The notes below the pieces were generated by a model that worked only from the letters and a program-made list of their open reading frames with translations, was not told the origin of the DNA and made no database searches. Source: Alnus glutinosa (taxonomy: Eukaryota; Streptophyta; Magnoliopsida; Fagales; Betulaceae). From it: a DNA stretch of 64,000 nt. The stretch covers positions 11,533,261 to 11,597,260 of the forward strand of contig NC_084889.1 in NCBI RefSeq assembly GCF_958979055.1, in the 5' to 3' direction. The translations under genes were made by a program, and so were the position numbers. Below, piece by piece: positions 1 through 12,358 of the stretch. Each line of letters opens with the position of its first letter. Position 1 is the first letter of the stretch.

Positions 1-218
1 TTAATTTATAGGATCAAATGCAAGCTTAAATAGCTAGCGCCTGCGCTGCCTCTAGCTACCACTAGTCATGGTGGCCATTTCTTGGCCTGCATGCCAAGAT
101 CTTATTGGACCTGGTTTAGGGCTCATTTCCAAAACCTCTTTTTTCCACCAGCACTATATATGAGACCTAATTTTTGTTTTTTTTCGGATTTCTTTTTGTA
201 CTCTCGTTGAATTGTTGT

Positions 219-255
<37 letters not shown>

Positions 256-751
256 TAGTAATGGGAATCTCATCTTACCCATAAAAAGAGAAAAGTACGT
301 GACCAAAATACTTTGATTTGTTGTTTTACTTGGGGAAAAATAAAATAAAAAATCAAACACCCGACACTAAGCCAAAAACTAAAGTTTCTAGTCCAAAAAA
401 AGGGAAAGTAAAGTCGGAAGAGCAAAAAATTAAATAATCAGCAGGCACTTTCTCACAATGGAGCTGGACTTTACTAAGAAAAAAATATAAATTACTTCCA
501 CGTTCTCTGTGGAATGAATAAGCATGCTTATCGCTTGCATATTTCTCCATTTATAATAATAATAATAATAATAAACATATGATGAATTCCAACAACAAAT
601 AATTGATAATCGAAACAATTCCAAACCTGATCCAGCAAAATGATAGGTGCTGCTCTTTCTTTCTAGGGAAGGACTTAAAAGCTAGGTCACTAAAAGGTAC
701 CGAAGCAGAAGAAAGAAAGAAAGAAGAAAAGAAAGCAAGGTCAGCCAAAGG
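1..751. other. Intergenic, downstream of IDD gene
   Basis: No gene seen. The stretch holds a TA microsatellite at 221-252 and a short AAT-type repeat at about 552-575. The part nearest 751 is probably the 3' UTR of the minus-strand IDD gene. Short open frames here are low-complexity and not credible. Confidence 0.6.
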
Positions 752-2881
752 CTAACCTTGCCAAGGTGGTTGGTTCTGATTGTGCTGTCCATATGTTGAA
801 GAAGGATTCATGTAATCAAAGCCAGCCATGTTGAGAAAATCTTTATGAGAGAATGCCCCAACACCCAAAAAGTCTCTTGTCAGTCCATCGTTGCCGCCAC
901 CTCCATTGCTTTTGCTAAATGGTGATTCCGTTGCTTTTGAGAGAGCATCCTGAAAATCACCCTCCCTTTTTGGATTCATAATCATCCTATGATAATCCTC
1001 TTCAAAGGAAGATCCTTCAAACCCAGTTGAAGAAGGCAAAGACCTCATCATCATGTCATGAAGAAGCTGAGAATGAACTCCACATGATCCTGAGTTTGCA
1101 GCAGGCACGCCCTGCTCAATGAACCCAGTACTACTGGTGACAACAGCAGCTTTATTCCCGAAAGATGCCAATGAATGAGACCCACTTCCCATTTCTTCAC
1201 GTGAAGACAGACCCAAACAAGAAACAGCTGTAGGTGATGGTGAGGGTTTGCTCATTGTAACGCCCATTTGTGCTGCTTTTTGCAATAATGCAGTTGCCGA
1301 CATGTGTGGGGAAGCTGCTGGTTGAAAGGGGGGAAGTGTAGAATCAGGTTTAGAAGAGTTAGGGCTAGGGTTTTCATGGTGGGCTAAATTTGTCGAAAAT
1401 AGATGCGAGGAGAGATTTAATGGGGAGGGACCAGCCAACCATGGTTGTATTTCTGGTGCAAGATTTAGTTCTTGTTCTCTTTTCAGTACTGGAAGTGCTG
1501 CTTGGATTCCATGGCTATGGAGAAGTGAGTTTGTCGCTGTGATTGCTCTGCCACTCTCCTGTGCTAAAGCATCACAGAAGGCTCTGTGAGTGATGAAACT
1601 GTCCCTCCTGTGACCATGAAAACAAGAAGAAAAAACAAAAAGAGGAACCATAAAAATACTGCTTAAACAGTGTAAAAGTACTCTCTCTATCTCATCACAC
1701 CTTTTTGAATTGTCGTTCTTTTTTCTCTGAGGACAAAAAAACTTAGCAGCAGTATTCTCTACCATTAAAGGTTCCTAATCAGCTGGCCACTTTACAGCAG
1801 CTATTACGAGTTAAAAAGTTTCAACCTCACTTCTCACTCTCTTTTCTCTCCGTGCTTCATCACGTTCACTGCAATAAGATGTTAATGGGTATTCGCATAA
1901 AATTTAAAGTTGATGTATATCTAATGATGTATGTTGATGCGTTTTTTTTTAAAAAATAAATAATATAACATGATAAATGTTCTAACTTTAAATTTTAATT
2001 TATAAAATGAATACTGTCAAATTTTATTTAAAACGAAAAATATCCTGATTCAAGTTAAATGCGGTGACTCTCGGAATTCTAATGAAATGAAATTTGATTT
2101 CTGCTATTAAATGGAGAGTCTTCTTCTTCTGAAGTCTGAACCCCCCCACCGACATGCAATACAATATACATGGCAGAAGAAGATGCAGATTTGAAAAGCT
2201 ATTTGTTCAAACATGGAATAAAGATTTAAAAATGAAAAACCTGAACCCTAAATTTCTTTTCTCATTAATTATTCAATAGTATATATGCTGCTCGATCTTA
2301 CCTAGAGAAAAGGGTTCCACAATCACATCTATACTCTCGAGTGCCACAAATCTTAGAGTGAGCTTTCCAGTCTGATTGAACTGCATAACGCTTTGAGCAC
2401 CTTTCACACTTCCACTTCTTTTCCCCATGCTTCCTGGAAAAGTGCTTCTTGATTCCTGTGAGGTCCCCAAGAGCCCTTGACGGGTCATGGTGTACGCATG
2501 TTAGCTCTGGGCATACATACACCTTTTTCCTTACCTGTTCGCCTGTCCTTTGCTTTAACTTCCAGGGCACGTTATGCCCTCTTCTATGAAGCTGAAGGTT
2601 TTGATCTCTCTGAAACCCTTTGTTGCAGATGTCACATATGAATCTGTTTGTTGCTAAGAGACTTTTGGGGGACAAAGCTATCACTTCTGCTTCTGGGTCT
2701 GGTTCAAAACCAAGATTAAATGAAAACCCATCAAACAAAAATTGGAAAAATTAATCCTGGTTAGTTGTGATGATCTGAAACCTGGTTTGCCTGGAAGACT
2801 CCTCTTCTTCTTCGGTGGTGGTGCTAGATTTGTAGACGCAGAGGGCTGTTGAGAGTACAGAGTGGCAGAAGTCTCATTCAT
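752..2881 (-). CDS. INDETERMINATE-DOMAIN (IDD) C2H2 zinc-finger transcription factor
   Basis: Nuclear DNA-binding protein of the plant IDD family. Three exons on the minus strand: 2881-2782, 2698-2302 and 1607-752, joined at GT-AG borders in frame, giving 450 aa. A basic KKKR stretch (residues 24-27) precedes the ID domain. Zinc-binding residues visible are C55/C58/H71/H75 (finger 1), C96/C101/H119/H124 (finger 2), C131/C134/H147/C151 (finger 3) and C158/C160/H173/C177 (finger 4, whose histidine and last cysteine come from exon 3). The C-terminal half carries the family motifs MSATALLQKAAQMG and TRDFLG, and the protein ends PPWQG. The conserved PDPEAEVIALSPK segment is split exactly by intron 1, as in other IDD genes. 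The member (IDD2/4/5/7-like) cannot be fixed by eye. Family members regulate development, metabolism or gibberellin responses; the role of this one is unknown. Confidence 0.95.
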
Positions 2882-4129
2882 CCTCTTCCTTTCTATATTA
2901 AACTAAACAGCTTTGTGTGAATAACGACACAAATTAAAGTATGAGATTCATGAGATCATCTTTACATCTATGACATGGCGTCCTGAGATCTTAGCTCAGA
3001 CCCTAGTTTAGAAAGACTTACATAAGTATAATCCCAACAAGGAAAAGCTGTATCATAGAGCTGATTTCAGCTTATCACAAACTTTCAAAACGCTTGGAAA
3101 TTGAAGCAAAGAAAGAAAGAAATGAGAAAAATTAATAAATAGTTTAGCAGCAAACCTCTTGTAGCCTAGTTAGCTAGTTGCTGCTAAAACCAAGAAGATT
3201 CACCATTAAACAGAAAAACAATTGTAAAATATGAAAGATGAGAGAGATCTAGAGAGAGAGAGAGATGTGGATGAGATTGAGAAGAGATTCTTTTGAAACT
3301 CCCTACCCATCCAAGACCACAGCCAAGCCAACAGGCTTGTTCTGACGTGCGCTTTCTGTCTTTTCCTTTGTTCTCTTCCCAGTACCAGAAAATCTCTCCT
3401 TTATCATTTGTATTTAATTACTTTATTCAATTATATTTTCTGCCTCAAATATATATTATTAACTTACACCGCCTTTCCCTTCCCAGAAAAGAGTAGGCCG
3501 TATAGCAACCAAAGTAAAAAGAGGACAAGATTTTTCACCCCATCTATACAGTACAGACTACAGAGAGAGTTGATAAGGAGATGATAAGAAGTTGATTATG
3601 GGGTTTTAACTTCATGGCTAAAAGAGATAAAAGCAACTCCTCTTTTCTCTGTGCAGTTACACTTGGCATGATTGCTTCAGCGATTGAGTTCCAGCCGATA
3701 TGCTCATGGGAAACAGTTCTCCATTCGTTTTTTTTAACAGTTATTCTCAGTAACTTTTCCAATTTTTCTTTCTTTTATTAACCAAAACTCAATAAGTCTA
3801 TGAAGCCTGGCATTGAAACTCTGTTTTCAAATATTAAAGTAATAAACAAGTAGGTTGGTCCCCCACCCCAATGCTGCCCATCCCATCATTCACTTTATAT
3901 TGCATGAGAGATAGAGAATCGGAAGTTAAAGGTCTATCTGGTTTGGCGCGGTATATATATATATATATATTTTTTCTCTGCCTTTTTTATTTTATTTGTT
4001 TTTTTATGAAAATTTAAATAGCTAACGAAAAGAAAAATATGTATATAAATGAATGATTGTATTTTCTTGATGATCAAACTGTACAAAGTTCAACTTATTT
4101 ATTGTTGAATGAGGCTGATGAAATATGCA
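2882..4129. other. Upstream region of IDD gene, no other gene
   Basis: Probable 5' UTR and promoter of the minus-strand IDD gene. A GA tract at about 3251-3264 would lie in the leader or proximal promoter, and a TA microsatellite lies at about 3950-3970. Start of transcription was not located. The short frames here have no recognisable protein character. Confidence 0.5.
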
Positions 4130-4552
4130 TGGAAAAATAATATTCTACAATAATTAGGCTTACAGCTTACTCTTCACTTAATCAAATTCCCAATACGAAT
4201 TCAAGGGCGAATTGAACACAAGATGAGACTTTATCACCGTGGAGCGGCTTTTTATATTTTGTTCGAAAAATTCACGATTTCAAATTTTATTGTTGTATTA
4301 TAAGAAGAAAAAAATAGAATAAATCCTTTTTTTTATTGAGCGTGTTGCTTGTTCATTTTGACGACTTTATTATTATATTTTGTCATACTAATTTTTATTC
4401 TACCTTCCCAAGACAAGATTCTGCAGTAACTAAGATATGAAATATTATGACAATATTCTGAGAATATTTCTAAGAACATTATCATAATATTATGTACATA
4501 GTAGCATGAAATCTAATAATAAAAAATACATTAAGCAATAATATATTCTAAC
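4130..4552 (-). mobile_element. Probable Copia LTR remnant
   Basis: On the minus strand this AT-rich stretch begins TGTTAGAATATATTATTGC, directly after a purine-rich CTTGAGCGGAGATGTT segment that resembles the polypurine tract and 3' LTR start of plant Copia elements. The adjoining RNase H remnant ends just before it, in the right order for the 3' end of an element. The far end of the LTR is not clear. Confidence 0.5.
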
Positions 4553-4935
4553 ATCTCCGCTCAAGCATAAGGTATTAAGTTAAGAATCATCTTGAATTTG
4601 AAAATTAGATTACGAAGACTCCTTGAGAGATGAGATTTGATGAAGATATCGACATGTTGATCGAGAGAAGTATTGAGTTGTAAGTGTATACTACCTTGTT
4701 GAAGATGATGATAAATAAAATGATAATCAATCTCAAAATGTTTGGTATGCTCAAAAACCCTCATTTTCGATCTACAACAATCAACAAATCCAAAGAAGCT
4801 CAAAAGTTTGAGTTAGCAAGATCAGCTCGGTATTCGACTTTCGTACCGGAGAGGACAAAAACAAATTGCTTTCTTAATTACTATGCAAAGAGAAAAGTGA
4901 TGCCCCAAAGTAAGAAAAATAAAACTGGCTGCTAA
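4553..4935 (-). pseudogene. Copia retrotransposon RNase H remnant
   Basis: The minus strand encodes a degraded C-terminal RNase H of a Ty1/copia polyprotein. Recognisable are VEYR, the HFEIDYHFI and HHLQQGSI blocks, and DQHVDIFIKSHLS, which matches the family's DQLADIFTK end. Frames shift near 4803 and stops occur. No other part of the element is recognisable upstream, so this is the 3' end of an old insertion. Confidence 0.75.
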
Positions 4936-4961
4936 AGACCTAAGTCATCACAAGTCATCAT

Positions 4962-4990
4962 AAAAAGGTTTTCCCCATGAAAACCTTTTT
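4962..4990. repeat. Perfect 12-bp stem-loop
   Basis: AAAAAGGTTTTC is followed by a 5-base loop (cccat) and its exact complement GAAAACCTTTTT. It lies in non-coding DNA beside the Copia remnant. No function is inferred. Confidence 0.7.
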
Positions 4991-6690
4991 CTTAAATAGG
5001 AGTAGGAGGCCCTAGAGTTAATTAACCAATTGTCCTCTATTTTTTTAATCTATTCGAAAATGCTTCTTATTTAATTTAAAGGAATTCTCTTTTGTAAAGA
5101 CACTATTGTTTAAAACCTTTTAAGTTTTTTAAACCTCTAATTTTTTTTTAAATTTTTTTTTTTTCATTTTCTCTTAGAAAATCACTTTGTCAAATTTTCT
5201 ATTTTCAAAATTTCCAAAAAATCCAGAAACTCTTAAATTAACTTTTGGGACATCTAATTATTAGGGGACATTAATATCAAGATTGGCCCATCATGACCTT
5301 CTCCTAACTAGTTTCTAAGTTATTAAAGCCCAAAACTCTAAATCACACTAATCTCATGCAACTTGGGGCCCATAACCTAAAATAAATAGATCAATCACGA
5401 GTTTATGAACTAGATTATGAGATTCAATAAAATCAGTGCATGGTGCATGATTCCACATGAAAAACAGTGTCGGATGCTTCCTGAAAACTTCCTAGAATGA
5501 TATGAATAAACTATACTAATCGAAACTCACTTTTTATTGATTTTAGAATTGATTTATGGACCTTTGAAGTTTCTATCTAGAACCCAAAATCCCACAAAAA
5601 TCATTTAAAAAAAAAAAAAAATCATTTTTGAAGATTGAAGAATGACATTTACCCTATTTAAAGATTGAAAACATCAAAACAAACTCATATAGGACTCGGT
5701 CCTACTATGGCTGATGGTTGATCCCTATGTAGCGTTTTTGTATCATGTTCGTGCAACTAAAAATCAACAATCCAATGCACTCTCATGCTTAGATTATTTT
5801 TTAAATTACGAAGTTATGATTTTTATGAAACTATATATGCCTAGTTTATCATGTCCACAATGAAGTATGGTTTAAAACATGTTTGGATGATTGAAAACAT
5901 GAACCAACCAGTATCATACACGTGTTTATATGATGTCTACATGCATGAAAACAGCAAGAAATCCAAGGTTTATGCAACTCACATCATATATCTATATGAA
6001 CTAACAAAAACTTTCAAGATTCAAAGATATAGTCTAGTTTCATCAAAACTAGAATTTTGACAAAACTTTTGAGTAAAAGAGTTGAAAATATGTGAAAACT
6101 TACAATCAAAAGGTGAATATTTGAATGAAAACTTTCTCCCAAGGTTCTTCCTTGATCGAATAATTAATGAAGAGGAATTGAAGAAAACTTTGTTTTCTTC
6201 AAGAACTATATATATGGGTGGCCGATTTTCCTCAAGGAGTTAATTAGGGAGTTTTGTGTTCTCTTGTGATTTGAAAAATTTTGCAGGAATGAGAGGCTAA
6301 AGAGGGTACACAACCAAAGAAGGGTTTAAATTGGCTAGGAATCTAGGATTGTGTCATTTTGTCTCAAGGATTAAGGTTTTAACAGTCCAAATTAAGTTAG
6401 GATTGTAATTTTAAAAAAATAATTGACAGATTTGGACAAAAATGGCCCTACATAGTCAGCCAACTTAGGGAGCTTAAAAAAATTATTTTTTTCAACTTTA
6501 TTTTAAAGCCAAAATCATGCTAATACCGTGGCAAAACATAATAAGAATGAATCTAATAATGCTCAATTATGCGCTAAATGTGACGCAAAAAAAATTATTT
6601 TTATGCCAACATGCTAAAAATTTTAATTGGTCATGTGAACCTCATTTGATCCAGTAACTTAGGCTAGTCTAACTAGGGTTGGGATGTTAT
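4991..6690. other. AT-rich non-coding stretch, possible LTR
   Basis: No protein-coding gene seen. The end at about 6665-6692 (gggttgggatgttata) resembles the 3' terminus of chromovirus LTRs, which usually end in GGGTGTTACA, and degraded chromovirus coding sequence follows. The stretch may therefore be a decayed 5' LTR, but its start is not visible. Confidence 0.3.
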
Positions 6691-6924
6691 ATCGTAACAT
6701 TGAGATCCCCACTTCACTTCAAGGTTTTGGAAAAGCCTGCAAAAGGCCATGGGCATTAAGCTGTTATTCAGTAAGGCCTTCCACCCACAAATAGACGGCT
6801 AGTCATAAAGGACTATTCAGATCTAAGTGGACAGGTTGCGGGCTTGAGTTCTAGACTTCAAGGGAAGTTAGATTCAATACCTTCCCTTGATCGAGTGCAT
6901 TTATAATAATAATTATCAAGCGAC

Positions 6925-8292
6925 TGTGAAGATGGCACCATACGAGTCATTGCATGGATGCAGCTATCTCTCACCTTCGTACTGGGACAAGGTGGGTGAG
7001 AAACAACTTTTGGGGCCGGAGGTTGTACAAAATACATAAGCAAAAGTCACCCTCATCATGTAGAGAATGATGACAACCCATGATCGTCAGAACATTATGC
7101 AGATAAGCGCCGACGAAGCTAGAATTCGGAGTCAAGGATTGAGTGTTCCTGAAGATTTTGCCTATGAAGTGCGTGATGAGATTCAGTGAAAATTGAAAGT
7201 TGAGGTCCCACTACATTGGACAGCTTGAGATGTTGTTGAGGGTAGGTTCAATGGCGTATAAGGCTGCCCTACCTCCAAATCTCACTTAGGTACAAGATGT
7301 ATTGCATGTGTCGACGCTGCGAAAATAAGTGCCCAACCCCACTCACATCATTAGTTATAAGCCACTATAAATTCAAAAGAATTTGCCTTATAAGGAGATA
7401 TCGGTAGAGATCTTGGATCAGAAGGAGCAGGAACTGAGCACGAAAAAGATCAAACTGTTAAAGGTGCTATGGAGGAATTATGGAATTGAAATGGCCTCGT
7501 AGGAGTTGGAACAAGAGATGCGCAACAAACACCTACAACTATTTGAAGATTAAGGTTTTCTTTAATATATAATTCATTGAGTGATTTTATAAGTTGTATG
7601 TAAGCCATGTGTAGAATGAAGTGAATAGTTAATTCTGTCTAGTGTTGGACATCATCTTAGTTGATCTTATTTTTCAAGGTGATTAGGTACATCCATATGC
7701 TCGTTGGACATCATATCGATTAGTTACGTGCCTATTGGAAGTGAGGTGCGCAACAAACACCTGCAGCTATTTGAGGATTATAATTTTCTTTAATATATAA
7801 TTCATTGAGTAATTTTATAAGTTGTATGCAAGCCATGTGTAGAATGAAGCGAATATTTAATTCTGTTTAGTTTCAGACATTATCTTAGTTGATCATATTT
7901 TTCAGGGTGATTAGATACATCCATATGCTTGTTGGACATCATATCAAGTAGTTATGTGCCTATTGGAAGCGTGTGGAAGACGATGGGATTGAAGATGATT
8001 ATTACGACATGTCTGACATAAACTATGATTACCTCAACAAGGATGAGACAGAAAATGATCAAGAAAATTGGGAAACGAATAGGAAGGTCTTAATGATTGG
8101 AGGCACGATTGGGACGAAAACCCACAGTTAAGAGTGATTCAAGACAAATGTGATGAAATTCCTCAAACGCAGATGGAGCACGACGTATTCACTTTCAACC
8201 CATATGCTTTTGTTGACCTAGTGGACTCAAGTAATTATTCTTATTGTTTCTCGATAAATTTCAAGGATGAAAAATTGTATAAGGAGGGAGGG
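6925..8292 (+). pseudogene. Ty3/Gypsy (chromovirus-type) polyprotein 3' remnant
   Basis: Decayed integrase and chromodomain end of a Gypsy polyprotein. Blocks in order: APYESLHG and SPSYWDKVGE followed by LLGPEVVQ (about 6930-7030), PTHIISYKPL, then LPYKEISVEILDQ and LLKVLWRNYGIE, ending MRNKHLQLFED near 7553. Many stops and frame changes interrupt it. A 228-bp tandem duplication follows. The region ends in a polypurine tract (8281-8292) directly before an LTR-like TGTAACACCCC start, the expected order for the 3' end of such elements. Confidence 0.75.
7519..7974. repeat. 228-bp tandem duplication in Gypsy remnant
   Basis: Two copies, 7519-7746 and 7747-7974, both begin tgcgcaacaaacacct and run through the same sequence with a few per cent differences. 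The unit covers the last codons of the polyprotein and following non-coding DNA. It probably arose by local duplication after insertion. Confidence 0.85.
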
Positions 8293-8990
8293 TGTAACAC
8301 CCCACTTAGAACAATACAAATATATATATATATTATTGATAGAAATAAAGAGAATTTATTGTGCAAATGGATAGAGATGAATAGAGCTTGTAAGCGTTTG
8401 ATCACTATTATATATAGTCAACATTGGGTGTTCGTTTTTAATTAATATGAACAATTTTGAAAAAATTCAATCAGTCGAACTTGGGGTTCGATCTATCAAA
8501 ATCGGATCTCCATGTGGCGAAACCATGCACGCTAGTAGGTGAGAAATGACCCGCATTAAACGGGTGTGACGTACTTTGATCGATCAAATTGGGCTATGTT
8601 CAATTGAACAAGGAATCAAGTGTGCAAGTAGGTGAGATTCGAAGTACATTTAATGAGAACTTTCATGTTTCGATCGATTGATATTGGATTCGATTGATCA
8701 AACTTGTTTTAAGTCCTCATAGTCTTATTTGATTCACATACATACTATTACCATTCAGACGATATTCGTATCGTTTGGACGTTTTGCTGAGATGGACCAT
8801 TTGAATGATTTTCACAGGAAATTTTTCTTAAGCGTTTAAAATCTTATGTTCTTACATTTTTGGGACTTTTGACTATTCTCACGCTAATATAAACGCTTAA
8901 GCACTAATTAAGGGGGCTTTAATCCTAATTAAGTGCGGATATTACATGGAAAGAGAAGAAAAAGGCTCATATTAATGAATAGTATGAAAG
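8293..8990 (+). mobile_element. Probable 3' LTR of the Gypsy remnant (end unclear)
   Basis: Begins TGTAACACCCC immediately after a polypurine tract, the usual start of Tekay/Del-type LTRs. It contains several gatcgatc- and tcgattgat-like motifs. The 3' end was not located, so the right border is nominal. Confidence 0.5.
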
Positions 8991-9603
8991 TTTTATTAAT
9001 ATGTTATGAAATATAATAGCAAAAAAAGAAGCATGTGCCTATATATATTTATCTCTCTAATCCCACTGCCAACAGAGATTAGCATAACAGTCATAGATAC
9101 TGTGTGAAAAAAGATTAGTAGACGAGAAAACATGATGCAACCACATTGACTTAAGTTGAGAAGGTGTGGGTTATCAACAAGGATTCCTTCCTTGAGTATG
9201 CCACTCATAGCGTCAGCATAGTCATGGTTGTGTGTCTCCCATGGCGTTATCATAGTCATGGTCGAGCAAGGATGCTTCTCCTTAGTTAGTTTAGTGTGGC
9301 CTGCAGTCGCAGAAGTGTTCAAATGCCCAAAGGGGCTCGTCAACCCTAAATTGTAAAGGGGTAAGTGTACGGTATCAGGCCAATGAAGAAGGCTAGAATA
9401 GTTAGTAAGAAAAGTTCAAGAAATAAAGTATTTTAATGGTAGAGTAAGTTCAGGTATGTTTGTTATTGTATTTTGAGTGTATTTTTATTTTTTTTTTCAA
9501 AAAAAAAAAAAAAAGTGTTTTGATGTAACATAAATGTAAAAATAATTTTGAGTATTTTTTGTTTTGGATTGTTTGTTAATGTTTTTTTTTTAAAAAAAAA
9601 AAC

Positions 9604-9638
<35 letters not shown>

Positions 9639-11811
9639 GCATATGAAGAAAATTTTAACAAACCAAGTCTTCAATTTATGATGTAAGCAAAGTTTAGAAA
9701 TAAAAAGGATTAAATGATAGAATATTTTCTAACATTGTTATGCATTCAAGTTTAGAAAAGAAAGAAAGTTTGTATATTAGAATATTTCTAGTTCTATTAT
9801 ATGTGTTAGAAGAAAACTCTCTTTATACGTTTTAAGAAATGAGAATTTTATTTTTGGCTTTTCAAACAAAGTGAGAGTAAATTATTTCACAATTTTTCTC
9901 GTAGTAAGTTATTATGATAAACTAAAATGTTATTACTTTTACATTCAAGAAAAAGATTAAGAAATATATTTTTATTAGAAAAAAGAAAGGGATCGCACCA
10001 CACATTATTTTGAATAGTTGTTTACTTCCTGAGCTTTGAATTCACGTTTTCACTTATAAAATATTGTTTTACAGAGATTATAAATGCAAAAGAGGGTAGA
10101 ATAGATGGTAGGCATAGTCCTTAATATTTTGAGTGTACAACTTTTGGTCCAACTTGGAGCTTAATTAGTTGAATGACACAGTAGCATTTTGTTATATAAT
10201 TAAAACTTATTTAATTTGAGTGACATATTTTAATATGTAAATTGCAATTTTGAGTACTTGAAGTACATAGGTGTGAATGACTGCAACGATGATTATGCCC
10301 TGGAGCTTTATTCCATATATGCTAGTGATTTTAATTATATAAATAATTAAGGACACTACACCTTTTCTCCATGACAATTTTCTCTCATACTATTTAACAC
10401 ATAAATCTCTCATACTAGGCCAAGTAAGCTTGCAAGCTAATTTTACCATTTGATAAGCTTACACAGTCTTCACCCCATATTCACACTACACACCAATGTT
10501 CGTCCTTGAGTTTTCTTTTATTAATCTAATTATTTCTTACTTCTCTCTTCTATTTGTTAATGATTTTAGGGTAGGAGTTGCCAAGAAAATTTTTGGTGAA
10601 GCTCAATGTTTATGCTAATGACTCAATCCTTCCAATGTAGAAGATGTGGGCATACTTCTATCTATAAATCTTCTTCCCATTTACCATAGATTGACACAAC
10701 AGTTTCTATTTCACTTTTATCGATGATCATTTGTCATGTGCTTGAAGCGAAGATGCACCCTAATAATGTGATAGTCACCCTGTCCAAAAATTTCTCAATT
10801 CAAGGGAATTGAAAAATAAAAATAAGTTTTGAAAATGTTTAATAACCCCCTAAATCCCCTCAAATCCTCAACGCTTGCCCAAATAAAAGAATCCAAACAA
10901 GGGAGAGTGTAATGCCTCCATCCTTTCTTATTATATCGTGTATCCCTCTATTACTTAGAAAAGAAAAGAAAAAGAAAAGAAAAAAATTTAATCTTCTATC
11001 AAAACATTCTCTATGAGGGTCATCAAGTCATAAAGCACTAGTCCAGCTACTTGAATTAAGGCTAATAATTTTTTTATACGGCTGGTAAATTTGACACGAA
11101 TACAGTACGAAATTAGTGAGTTAGATTTTAGTGTAATAAGATTTGATTCAAATCGGGTTGATCCAATTAGACATAGTAAATAAATAGGTTATTTTTGGAT
11201 CAACCCAAAATTGACTCACATAACCCATATAAATTTAAATTATATTTTAACTTCATCTACCTCCCATCATGTTAATAATTAATGTTGATGCTTACTGAGG
11301 AAGTCAATTCATAATATTTGTTGGAATGTAATTCTTTATTGCTATAGGTTTGTTTATGTTTTTGAATAAAACTTCTAGGCCTTCATTAACTCAATAAGAA
11401 ATATCATGCTCAGCAAGTACAATACTTTGAATAAATATAGGACATTTTCTCCATCCACATTTGTTATAGAGATTGGTGAAGATCTGTTTTTGCTAAATAA
11501 TGCGTTGTTTCATTAGCTTCCCTTTTAATATGCCCTACAAACCATGACTTAAAACCATTCAACCTAGTTTTTACATCTTCAATTAATTAGTTATACCAAC
11601 TCCAACAACCTCATTTCTATTGCAAAACATGCACAATTTTAAGAGCATTTTCCTATACTATTACTCGTTGGATCCCCAAATCTCTATAGAATTCTACCGT
11701 CTTCCATACTGCTATTGCCTCAGTTATTGTTGGATCAAACATGCATGTTTACAACTCATATGAATTTGTATAAGTTTAGCAGTGAATTTGATTTGAGTTG
11801 GGGGTGGGAGG
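8991..11811. other. AT-rich intergenic DNA
   Basis: No gene seen. It holds poly-T/poly-A blocks near 9488-9514 and 9580-9602 and an (AAT)n repeat at 9607-9636. A 115-codon minus-strand frame at 8996-9343 has no recognisable features and is not called. An A/G-rich low-complexity block lies at about 10955-10990. A short stretch near 11150-11220 repeats motifs of the GGGTCAACCC type seen in the hAT-like element at 13450. Confidence 0.5.
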
Positions 11812-12313
11812 AAGGGGAAGAATCCTGGTGGAGAATTTGGGTGACTATGAATAAAACTCATACGGATATTTGTTATTGATATAATTTATGTTTATAAGAG
11901 CATATCCAGAAGGAATAGGCAAAATAACTAGTGAAAAAAATACAAATTTCTATTTTAGCTACTTATTTTTCTATACATAGTTCAACATATTTGCTATTCT
12001 ATTCTCTATTTTTTTTAAATATTATTTTTGTGTGGGAAAAAGTGGGGGGAAGGGGAAGAATCTTGGTGGAGAATTTGGGCGACCATGAATAAAACTCATA
12101 CGGATATTTGCTATTGATATAATTTATGTTTATAAGAGCATATCCAGAAGGAATAGTCAAAAATAACTAGTGAAAAAAATACAAATTTTTATTTTAGCTA
12201 CTTATTTTTTTATACATAGTTCAACAGATTCGCTATTCTATTCTCTAATTTTTTAAAATATTATTTTGTGTGGGAAAAAGTGTGAAAGAGAGGAGAGGAG
12301 AGGAGAGGAGAGG

Positions 12314-12358
<45 letters not shown>

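Noticed and set aside
1608..1765. Open frame continuing upstream of the last IDD exon
   Set aside because: The IDD wording (RRDSFITHR) begins exactly after an AG acceptor at 1608; the extra codons are intron sequence.
4196..4216. gaattcaagggcgaattg, resembling a cloning-vector border
   Set aside because: Only an 11-base match, with no further vector sequence; it lies inside an old LTR-like stretch.
8996..9343. 115-codon minus-strand frame
   Set aside because: No domain, no homologous wording, hydrophobic tail over AT-rich repeat DNA; probably chance.
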